This document shows positions 56,401-63,599 of a stretch of 64,000 bases of DNA, one piece after another (the first letter of the stretch is position 1; each line of letters begins with the position of its first letter). The stretch spans positions 500,501-564,500 of the forward strand of contig NC_019954.2 of assembly GCF_000328765.2 (NCBI RefSeq), in the 5' to 3' direction. A program made the translations under genes and the position numbers. Below the pieces are notes generated by a model, which did not search any database, was not told where the DNA came from, and saw only the letters and a list, made by a program, of their open reading frames with translations. The DNA comes from Tepidanaerobacter acetatoxydans Re1 (GTDB lineage Bacteria > Bacillota > Thermosediminibacteria > Thermosediminibacterales > Tepidanaerobacteraceae).

Positions 56401-56949
56401 ATGAAAATTAATTTACCAATTACTAAGGAGATTGCAAAAAGCTTTAAGGTAGGAGATGAATTATATCTAACAGGATTTCTATATACAGCTAGGGATGCAG
56501 CCCATAAGAGAATTAAGGAAGCTATAGAATCTAATGGTGAGTTACCAATTGAATTAAAAAATCAAACAATATTCTATACTGGTCCGACACCTGCAAAACC
56601 TGGGTGGAAGACGGGTTCAATTGGTCCTACAACTAGTTCGAGAATGGATCCTTTTGTTGAAATCATGTTACAACATGGTGTAACAGCTATGATTGGTAAG
56701 GGACAAAGAGCGGATTATGTAGCTGATTTATGTAAAGAATATGGGGCTGTGTACTTATTGGGCATAGGTGGGTTATCAGCTTTATATACAAAAAACATTA
56801 AAAGCGTTGAAGTAGTTGCATATGAAGATTTAGGGACAGAGTCAATAAAGAAACTTTATGTTGAAAATTTAAGAGTGCTTGTGGGTATAGATACAGAAGG
56901 CAGAATACTACAAAATGAGGAAATAAAAAAGTATAGAATATCTGATTAA
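56401..56949 (+). CDS. Fumarase/L-tartrate dehydratase beta subunit (copy 2)
   Basis: The 182-residue beta subunit has LYLTGFLYTARDAAHKRIKEAI, GPTPAKPGWKTGSIGPTTSSRMDPF, MIGKGQRADYV and VVAYEDLGTESIKKLYVENLRVLVGID, matching copy 1 of the window throughout. GGGGG precedes the ATG, which lies 12 bp after the alpha stop. The symporter gene follows after 30 bp. Confidence 0.88.
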   Translation: MKINLPITKEIAKSFKVGDELYLTGFLYTARDAAHKRIKEAIESNGELPIELKNQTIFYTGPTPAKPGWKTGSIGPTTSSRMDPFVEIMLQHGVTAMIGKGQRADYVADLCKEYGAVYLLGIGGLSALYTKNIKSVEVVAYEDLGTESIKKLYVENLRVLVGIDTEGRILQNEEIKKYRISD

Positions 56950-56979
56950 TTTTATTCTAAATAGAATGGAGGGTTCTGT

Positions 56980-58212
56980 GTGTCCAAATATTGGAAAAAC
57001 CTAAATTTATTTACAAAAATTATGATAGGCTTCATTTTAGGTATAGTTGCAGGAGCAATATTAGGTCCTAAAGCTAGCAAACTTGAATTTTTAGGGACTA
57101 TTCTAGTTAGATTACTAACTATGGTTGTTGCTCCATTGGTATTAAGTTTACTTATTTGTGCTGCAGCAGACGTAGGTGATTATAAATCACTAGGGAAAAT
57201 TGGTATTAAAACAGTAATTATATTTTTAGTTAGTACTGTAGCTTCAATAATATTAGGATTAGTATTAGCAAATATGTTTAATGTAGGATTGGGTATGAAT
57301 ACAAATTTAACAACTGATGCAAAAACTGTAGAAATACCATCAACATTAGATACACTTATTAATATCATACCTAAGAATCCATTCCAAGCCTTAACAGAAA
57401 TGAATTTACTTCAAATTATTTTCTTTGCTTTATTTGTTGGTTTTGCTATCACAAAAATAGGAGAAAAGGGAGACGCTGTATATAAATTTTTTAGTAGCCT
57501 AAAGGATGTTATGACTACAATCACAGATATAGTACTAAAATTTACTCCTTATGGAGTCTTTGGATTAATGGCAAAAGTTGTAGGAACTAATGGATTGGGA
57601 ATTTTAATCCCATATACAAAAACTATAATAGCAATGTACTTAGGTTCTATAATATGTATGTTTTTAATACAGGGCGTTATTATGGTAGGTATGTTAGGTA
57701 AAACAAATGTCTTTGAATACTTTAAGGCAATGAAAGAGGCAGCTATGTTTGCATTTGCAACCTGTAGCAGTGTTGCAACGATTCCTCTAACTCTTGATGG
57801 AGCAAAAAAATTAGGAATAAATGAAAAAGTTTCAAATTTTGTTATCCCTCTTGGTGCTGTTGTTAATATGAATGGGACAGCAATATATTCTGCTATAGCA
57901 GTAGTATTTACAGCACAGGTTTATGGTATTGAATTGACTTTTATGCAGCAATTAATGGTTCTTTTTGCCGGAACACTTGCAGCTATTGGAACTGCGGGAG
58001 TTCCTGGGTCTGGTTTAGTAATGTTAACAATTGTTTTAAGTGCAGTTAACCTTCCTTTAGAAGGCATTGGTTTATTAGCAGGAATAGATAGAATACTAAA
58101 TATGGCAAGAGTTGTTCCCAATATAATGGGTGATGCTGCTGCAGCTGTAATTGTATCAAATTCAAAAGATTTACTTAATGAGGAAAACATTTCTAAAATA
58201 GCAACAGAATAA
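56980..58212 (+). CDS. Dicarboxylate/amino acid:cation symporter (DAACS)
   Basis: The 410-residue transporter has about eight helices and two re-entrant loops. Loop 1 holds ATCSSVATIPLTLDGAKKLG, the substrate and cation site is NMNGTAIYSAI, loop 2 is GTAGVPGSGLVMLTIVLSAVNLP, and DRILNMARVVPNIMGDAAAAVIVS closes the core. The start is GTG with GGAGGG. Given the enzyme genes upstream, it probably imports fumarate, malate or tartrate with sodium or protons. It is the last gene of the sigma-54 operon. Confidence 0.9.
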   Translation: MSKYWKNLNLFTKIMIGFILGIVAGAILGPKASKLEFLGTILVRLLTMVVAPLVLSLLICAAADVGDYKSLGKIGIKTVIIFLVSTVASIILGLVLANMFNVGLGMNTNLTTDAKTVEIPSTLDTLINIIPKNPFQALTEMNLLQIIFFALFVGFAITKIGEKGDAVYKFFSSLKDVMTTITDIVLKFTPYGVFGLMAKVVGTNGLGILIPYTKTIIAMYLGSIICMFLIQGVIMVGMLGKTNVFEYFKAMKEAAMFAFATCSSVATIPLTLDGAKKLGINEKVSNFVIPLGAVVNMNGTAIYSAIAVVFTAQVYGIELTFMQQLMVLFAGTLAAIGTAGVPGSGLVMLTIVLSAVNLPLEGIGLLAGIDRILNMARVVPNIMGDAAAAVIVSNSKDLLNEENISKIATE

Positions 58213-58226
58213 TTAGTTTAACTATA

Positions 58227-58480
58227 TCAAAATATCCAATTCAAGAATATTCTTGAATTGGATATTCCAAACCTTAATTCGAATAATCTCTGGGTATTAT
58301 TTATTACACTTTTACATCGATAAAGTATAATTCTATTATCTGCTAGTTTTTCTTCTTCCATAAAAGAATTCTATCTATTTTAATAAATACATTATTGTTA
58401 TTTTCAGTTAAAATTCTACACCTAAAAGGTATAGGAAAATTACCATTATTAAACCAAGCAATCATTTCTATTGGTTTCAT
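58227..58480 (-). pseudogene. Small conserved clostridial protein, frameshifted
   Basis: On the minus strand, ATG 58480 starts KPIEMIAWFNNGNFPIPFRCRILTENN...KIDRILLW and stops at 58343. A second frame from 58361 reads EEEKLADNRIILYRCKSVINNTQRLFELRF. Together they resemble a common clostridial hypothetical of about 80 residues (from memory). One frameshift separates them, and the C-terminus is replaced where a palindrome lies. AGGAGG is found upstream of the start. Confidence 0.5.
58231..58266. repeat. 36-bp perfect palindrome after the symporter gene
   Basis: The left arm AATATCCAATTCAAGAAT (58231-58248) is followed at once by its complement. It lies 18 bp after the symporter stop and may end that operon although no T run follows. 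It also forms the altered 3' end of the minus-strand pseudogene. Confidence 0.7.
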
Positions 58481-58747
58481 CAACACCTTCGCAATTACCT
58501 CCTAAAGCATACTAGACATCTGGGATATTCATCTTACATCAAAACTCCTCCTAAAGTTGACTAGAGAAATAGCAGACTGCTGCAAAAAAGCAGCCGTTTT
58601 ATGGGCCGCTGTAGGTGGGGCTCTTCAGTGAACCATTTTTATGCTATAATAATAAAATACAGCAAAATTATTATTGAATTCAAAACAATTACAAGTAAAA
58701 TTTGGAATAATGGTAATTGGTAAAAATATTGAGGCGGAGGAAAGTAA

Positions 58748-59100
58748 ATGGCAATAAAAAAAGCGATTTATACAGTAAGCTTTGGCAAAGCTGTGATGAA
58801 TTAAGAGGCGGCATGGATGCCTCACAATATAAAGATTGTGTGTTGGTGCGGCTATTTGTGAAATATGTAACGGATAAATATTATGGAAAGCCGGATTCAT
58901 TATTGGTAGTGCCTGATGGCGGAAGTTTTCACGATATGGTGAAGCTAAAAGGAAATAGTGAAATCGGCGACGGAATGAATAAGATAATTCATAGGCTTGC
59001 CGAAGAAAATGATCTGGTAGGGATTATAACAGTAGCGGATTTTAATGATGATGACAAACTGGGCAAGGGGAAGGAAAAGGTAGACAGACTGAGCTTTTAG
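58748..59100 (+). pseudogene. hsdM: Type I restriction methylase HsdM, N-terminal fragment
   Basis: ATG 58748 with GGAGG starts MAIKK, then the frame is lost in a run of seven A (58756-58762). The family sequence resumes in another frame with KKSDLYSKLWQSCDELRGGMDASQYKDCVLVRLFVKYVTDKYYG. It breaks off after KVDRLS near 59096, where an antisense HNH fragment joins. About 115 residues of a roughly 500-residue protein remain. The catalytic NPPF part is gone. Confidence 0.85.
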
Positions 59101-59310
59101 ATAGTCATATAAATATGGTATAATGGTATCCAATATGCTAGCATGCTTGTATTGCTCCGTTATTCCTTGAGCTTTGCCCGCTAGCTCTACTTTAGCTTTT
59201 GAATCAGTGTGCACCTTATCATGACATTTGCTGCACAATCCAGCTATGTTCTTATAGGTATTACTCCCGACTTGTGAGTGTGGAACTATATGATGTAGAT
59301 GTTCTATCTA
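59096..59310 (-). pseudogene. HNH endonuclease tail, possibly IscB-like
   Basis: On the minus strand the frame reads IEHLHHIVPHSQVG, then NIAGLCSKCHDKVH, a complete HNH motif with HH, Asn, CxxC-like Cys and His, then YKHASILDTIIPYLYDYL. The last part resembles the RuvC-III segment that follows HNH in IscB/Cas9-type nucleases. Stops TAA TAG directly upstream (about 59311-59316) cut off the rest. It joins the hsdM fragment head to head. Confidence 0.55.
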
Positions 59311-59393
59311 TTAAGCCACCTAACGATAATGGACAATATATCTTAAGTATGATAATAAATATACAAAATAAGCGTTAGGAGGCGTATAAAATC

Positions 59394-59733
59394 ATGGTAC
59401 AAAGAAAATATAGTGATGAATTCAGTAATACCTGCCCTATGCCCCTTATGAGTACATATACGACAATGCCGGTGATAGAGGCCAGCCGGCTGTAAGGCAT
59501 GCAAGTCTACTTTCTATCCTAATAAGGCTTATTTGGAGAAACTTACGCTTAAATGCCCATATTGTGGTAGACCTCTTCAGAAAAAAACACGACCGTAAGC
59601 AGTTCTTCGTTTATTCGTGTTATGCTACTTCTGCTGCCAGGGTGATTAAACCATATATCGATAATTATCCTTATGTGCTTTCTGATTCCATCGCTATTTG
59701 CGGTGATAAGACTTATGTTAATGCTCATGGTTA
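59394..59733 (+). pseudogene. DDE transposase remnant with zinc-finger head
   Basis: Starting VQRKYSDEF at ATG 59394, the family sequence can be followed through at least three frameshifts: PYEYIYDNAGDRGQPA, CKACKSTFYPNKAYLEKLTLKCPYCGRPLQKK, DRKQFFVYSC, then a large internal deletion, then VIKPYIDNYPYVLSDSIAICGDKTYVNAHG. The two Cys pairs form a zinc ribbon. A CCTAACG/CGTTAGG inverted pair flanks its left side (59318-59324, 59374-59380). The IS family was not identified. Confidence 0.65.
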
Positions 59734-59840
59734 ATAAAGAAGCATACCACAAGACGAGCCAGATAATAACAGCCGTTCTGTCCTATTCCGAGTCCGCAAT
59801 AAAAGATTCATTTAAGCAAATAAAAGGAAACATAAAAACT

Positions 59841-59889
59841 AAAAAATGGCAAACAGAACCCAGAGAATATTGTATTTGGGTTCTGTTTG
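59841..59889 (-). terminator. Strong terminator of the secreted-protein unit
   Basis: On the minus strand the 13-bp perfect stem CAAACAGAACCCA/TGGGTTCTGTTTG (59889-59850) is followed by CCATTTTTT. It lies 27 bp past the stop of the zinc-ribbon gene. Confidence 0.85.
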
Positions 59890-59916
59890 ATAGCATGTGG
59901 GACTATAAAAATATTC

Positions 59917-60156
59917 CTAATCTTCGTATAGTATTATTATTATTTTGCAATTACGGCATACATATGCATGCGGCCACTGTGGGGCTAAAGACAAGAAATT
60001 TGGTGCAAGACGTATTGCTCCTTTTTTGTTCATTGCCTGTTTAGAATATAGTATTGGAACACTTTCGCCTGCGGGTAAGTAAAAATTACCACCTCTGCTT
60101 CGAAGCGTTCCCTCTTCTAAAGGATTTCCGCAATATGGGCATGTTTGTGTCGTCAT
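59917..60156 (-). CDS. Zinc-ribbon protein, DUF6487-like
   Basis: The 79-residue protein begins MTTQTCPYCGNPLEEGTLRSRGG and ends YVCRNCKIIIILYED, so two Cys pairs (CPYC at 6-9, CRNC near 70-73) form a zinc ribbon of the DUF6487 kind. The ATG lies five bases past the stop of the secreted-protein gene, with no ribosome site of its own, so translation is probably coupled. Function is unknown; in this unit a regulator or immunity-like partner is possible but only a guess. Confidence 0.75.
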   Translation of the reverse strand: MTTQTCPYCGNPLEEGTLRSRGGNFYLPAGESVPILYSKQAMNKKGAIRLAPNFLSLAPQWPHAYVCRNCKIIIILYED

Positions 60157-60161
60157 AGGCT

Positions 60162-61070
60162 TTATGAATAGCTGCTTACACCAGGATAAGTGTACGCCCA
60201 AAAGTCACAGAACATCCAATACGCTACTGCGTTTGTACGCCAAGGAAGATAACCCTCATAATAATACTCCGATGAATAGCCCCCACCACTTAAAGCTACT
60301 TGGTATCTTTTTGCATCATAGATGTTCTCACGAGAAGTACTCACATCACGAGCTTTCACATTATAGTTAGTCGTTCGAACATAGTATTGCTTTGCAATCG
60401 CACCCTGTACAATCCCACCGACAATTGTCGTTCCTGCTGCGTATGCAGCAGCATATAGAAGATTTGTAGAAACAACCGAAAGTGCAGGACAAATAACCGT
60501 TAAAGCAGCAGCGATAACACCAATTACTATTGAAGCAACAGCACCTTGTGCGGCATTAACTGTTTCATACTCATAAGTAGTACTTCCAGTTTCCTGATAG
60601 ATAGACAGTTTATCATTATATTGGTTCCCAAATGAATCATAATACGTATTATAGTTTATTCTTCCTTGATAAGAATATGAAGATATAGATTTTGGGGATT
60701 CAGTAGTTGTATGTGAATAGCTAAGATAATTTGAAAGCGGCTCAATGTAAGACCGTGACACAGCGTTAGCTATATCGTTATAAACAATGCGGACACTGCT
60801 TGATTTATTAATAGAATCAACACCGGCAGAATTAATTTCAAGAAGCGTAACATCTGCAGTATTAATCAAAACTCCATCAATATAATAATCTACATGAGCC
60901 GTACCGATTTGAGATGATGAAATATGTACGGTGTTTGTTTTACCCTCACCATCAATAAAGGACGAAACTTGAACCCCTTCAAGTGCATTCGACTCACTCG
61001 CAGCAAATGCAGGTGTTGTGAAGGTAAAAATCATAGTCATAGTTAGCAATAAGGCTATTATTTTTTTCAT
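60162..61070 (-). CDS. Unrecognised secreted protein with hydrophobic Gly/Ala core
   Basis: The 302-residue protein has a clear signal peptide (about 1-23, ending AFA). Residues 24-175 are polar and rich in Ser, Tyr and Thr. Residues about 176-232 form a Gly/Ala-rich hydrophobic stretch (GAVASIVIGVIAAALTVICPALSVV then LLYAAAYAAGTTIVGGIVQG) that could be a membrane hairpin. The C-terminal 70 residues are Tyr/aromatic-rich (YQVALSGGGYSSEYYYEGYLPW). AAAGGAG precedes the ATG. The plan recalls large secreted bacteriocins or pore formers such as the geobacillin-26 type, but no real match was recognised. The gene is intact amid broken ones. Confidence 0.75.
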   Translation of the reverse strand: MKKIIALLLTMTMIFTFTTPAFAASESNALEGVQVSSFIDGEGKTNTVHISSSQIGTAHVDYYIDGVLINTADVTLLEINSAGVDSINKSSSVRIVYNDIANAVSRSYIEPLSNYLSYSHTTTESPKSISSYSYQGRINYNTYYDSFGNQYNDKLSIYQETGSTTYEYETVNAAQGAVASIVIGVIAAALTVICPALSVVSTNLLYAAAYAAGTTIVGGIVQGAIAKQYYVRTTNYNVKARDVSTSRENIYDAKRYQVALSGGGYSSEYYYEGYLPWRTNAVAYWMFCDFWAYTYPGVSSYS

Positions 61071-61112
61071 TATTAACTCCTTTCACAAAGCAAACCGTAA
61101 CTTTTCTAATTT

Positions 61113-61154
61113 AAAAAGCGCACAAGCAGACCATCAGCAGTCCGGCTTATGCGC
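61113..61154 (-). terminator. Strong hairpin between small ORF and secreted-protein gene
   Basis: On the minus strand GCGCATAAGC pairs with GCTTGTGCGC (one G-U) and TTTTT follows. The TAA stop of the small ORF lies inside the first arm. Only 42 bp separate it from the ATG of the secreted protein, and no promoter is obvious there, so it may be an attenuator. Confidence 0.8.
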
Positions 61155-61251
61155 CCATATGAATGATTTTGATTTGTCCTCTCCATAACTGTGGACTGCA
61201 CCAAAACTGTATTCGCCATAACCCAGACTGTTTGCCGTCAAAACGATACAT
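61147..61251 (-). CDS. Small ORF, 34 codons, with good ribosome site
   Basis: On the minus strand GGAGG lies seven bases before ATG 61251. The product MYRFDGKQSGLWRIQFWCSP continues QLWRGQIKIIHMGA; it is basic with three Trp. The next frame is also open and reads LGYGEYSFGAVHSYGEDKSK then SFIWAHKPDC, ending in the same hairpin and looking more protein-like, so a frameshifted or differently started peptide gene is possible. No family was recognised in either frame. Confidence 0.4.
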   Translation of the reverse strand: MYRFDGKQSGLWRIQFWCSPQLWRGQIKIIHMGA

Positions 61252-61305
61252 GATGTTACCTCCAATCATATCAATAGTCAAATAGAATATTCTACTTGCA
61301 AGTTA

Positions 61306-61334
61306 AGCATAACGCATCTAAACAAATTATTCAA
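61306..61334 (-). promoter_or_regulatory. Candidate promoter of the secreted-protein unit
   Basis: On the minus strand TTGAAT (61334-61329), a 17-bp spacer and TATGCT (61311-61306). It lies 55 bp before the small ORF. Confidence 0.5.
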
Positions 61335-61536
61335 TATTTTTGCCCGGATTAGATCGCGTCAAGTAATCTTAGGTTTTTTACAAGACCTCTACCAGCCTTG
61401 CTACAGAATAAATTAGCTCTATTTTATGCCTTAATTATGGCGGTTTACACAAAATATGGGACACATCCTAAGCGGATTTAGGAATGAATAAATATGTTTT
61501 GCAAACTGAAAAGAAACTTTCAAACAAAGGGTTTAA

Positions 61537-61836
61537 TTTGTCTACTATAGCCTCCTCTATTTAACACCGAAAATAAGGGAAATGGCATCAGAGCAAGCTA
61601 TCCCCATTATTAATAAATCAACATTTGAGACAATAGAAATCTTCCTCCCACCCCTTGAAGAACAAAAAGCCGTTGCCGAGGTTTTGCCCGATATAGATGA
61701 ATTAATAACATCAATAGAGAAATTAATAGATAAAAAACAGAAAATAAAGCAGGGCACAATGCAGCTTTTGCTAACAGGCAAAAAACGATTACCAGGATTT
61801 ACCGGGGAGTGGGAAGTAAAGAGGCTGCAGGATTAA
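61537..61836 (+). pseudogene. hsdS: Type I restriction specificity subunit HsdS, internal fragment
   Basis: The frame is open from 61537 (FVYYSLLYLTPKIREM) through EQAIPIINKSTFETIEIFLPPLEEQKAVAEVLPDIDELI (the conserved end of a target-recognition half) and the central KQGTMQLLLTGKKRLPGFTGEWEVKRL, then stops. Both flanks are gone: no start upstream and the following hsdR piece joins directly at about 61830. An ATG at 61582 is internal to the homology. Confidence 0.82.
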
Positions 61837-63218
61837 AAGAATGTGCCATAGTGACATCTTACAGCCCTAATATAAATGACATTAAAGGCGAGACTACCGG
61901 AGAAAATAAAGCTACTGAAAATGTAGAAAAATACAGGATCTATCAAAAGATGCTTAACGGTAAAAGTCCAGAAGTATTTGAAGAAGAAGTAAAAAGGAAA
62001 TTTATAGATGAACCTGCTCAGATGAAGCTGCTCATTGTGGTGGATAAATTGCTTACAGGTTTTGATGCACCTCCGGCAACATATTTATACATTGACAAAA
62101 GCATGAAGGATCATGCCTTATTCCAAGCTATATGCCGTGTAAATCGGCTTGACGGCGATGATAAAGAATATGGTTATATAGTCGATTATATGGATTTATT
62201 TAAAAGCCTGCAAAAATCTGTAAAAGATTATACATCAGAAGCCTTTTCAGGCTATGATGAGGAAGATGTTAGAGGGCTACTTAGCGACAGATTGGAAAAA
62301 GCTAAAGAGCATTTGGATGAAGCTTTGGAAAAGGTAAAAGCGCTCTGCGAGCCGGTAGAACCTCCTAAAGATACACGTCAGTATATCAGATATTTTTGCT
62401 GGGAAAATATTTTTAGAAGCGAAGAAGAACTGAAAGAAAAAGAAGAAAAGCGATTAGCCCTTTATAAGTATACTACTTCGCTAATCAGAGCCTATGCCAA
62501 TATTGCAAATGAGATGGAAGAAGCCGGATATACCCCTAAAGAAATAGAAGACATAAAAAATGATGTAAAACATTTTAATACTGTTCGCAGAGAAGTAATG
62601 CTTGCAGCAAATGATAATATAGATTTAAAATCCTATGAACCAGCTATGAGACATTTAATTGACAATTGTATAAGTGCAGATGAAAGCAGGCAGATTTCCG
62701 CCTTTGAGGATATGACATTGATTGAGTTGATCGTTAATCGCGGAGAAGATTTTATCAAGGAACTGCCGGATGATATAAAAAAAGACAAGGAAACCGCAGC
62801 CGAGATTATTGAAAACAATGTGCGCAAACTGATTGTAGAAGAAAAACCTACAAATCCTAAATATTACGAAAATATGTCGGCGCTTTTAGAAGAAGTAATA
62901 AGACAAAGAAAAGCAGCGGCAATATCCTATGAAGAATATTTAAAAAAAGTTGTTGAGATAGCCCAAAAGTCAAAGAATCCAGAAACTGCTTCGGATTATC
63001 CCGTTAATATAAATACCAAAGCCAAAAGAGCAGAGGCAGAAGGTTTTAAAAGAGTGGTACAGACAAGAACTAAAATCCTTAATCCCCCCGCTCATAGAAA
63101 AGTGGGAGCCGATAATGGGAGTTCATGTCAAGTCCTGGGGAGTAAAATCGATGAAAACCAAATGGGGCAGCTGCAATATAAATGCCGGAAGGATTTGGGT
63201 AAATTTAGAACTTGCTAA
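61809..63218 (+). pseudogene. hsdR: Type I restriction endonuclease HsdR, C-terminal fragment
   Basis: Homology starts near 61830 with CAIVTSYSPNINDIKGE and runs through helicase motifs V and VI (MKLLIVVDKLLTGFDAPPATYLYIDKSM and QAICRVNRLDGDDKEYGYIVDYMDL) and the helical C-terminal domain to about VNINTKAKRA near 63040. The nuclease domain and helicase motifs I-IV are absent. Downstream of that the frame is only the wrong frame of a peptidase gene. The piece is still open, so the loss was by deletion, not slow decay. Confidence 0.85.
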
Positions 63219-63372
63219 GAAAAATCCGGCTTGCCTTGAATATATTATAGTGCATGAAATGGTGCATCTGCTTGAGCGCCTTCACAACAAGCATTTTATT
63301 TCATATATGGATAAATTCCTCCCAAATTGGCGAAGTATCAAGGCGGAATTAAACGGCTTGATTTTTGAATAA
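63046..63372 (+). pseudogene. YgjP/M48-type metallopeptidase, N-truncated
   Basis: The frame reads VLKEWYRQELKSLIPPLIEKWEPIMGVHVKSWGVK, KTKWGSCNINAGRIWVNLELAKK and the zinc motif IVHEMVHLLERLHN (HExxH), ending at 63372. It overlaps the tail of the hsdR frame and lacks its N-terminal half. Such SprT/YgjP-like peptidases often follow hsdR in firmicutes. The first possible ATG is 63115; the homology starts before it, so it is a fused remnant. Confidence 0.8.
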
Positions 63373-63599
63373 AGGTTTACAATCAATCTCGATGCTATCA
63401 TCTCTGTCGGCTATAGAGTAAATTCTGTTCGCGCGACTCAATTTGGAATATGGACTACGAGAAACCCATATAGATATATTATCAGCTCTGGTGCATAAAC
63501 AGAGTTTCTACACTAGAGCCGATTTTAAATTAATGCAAAACAGTGATATCATGTATTATAGCAAAAATTAAAACAGGAAGGTGAAATAATATAAAATAA

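Noticed and set aside
58945-59095. Extension of the HNH frame over hsdM
   Set aside because: This part is simply antisense to the hsdM fragment; the real HNH homology ends near 59096.
60164-60370. Plus-strand frame opposite the secreted-protein gene
   Set aside because: Antisense frame without ribosome site; the minus-strand gene has a signal peptide and ribosome site.
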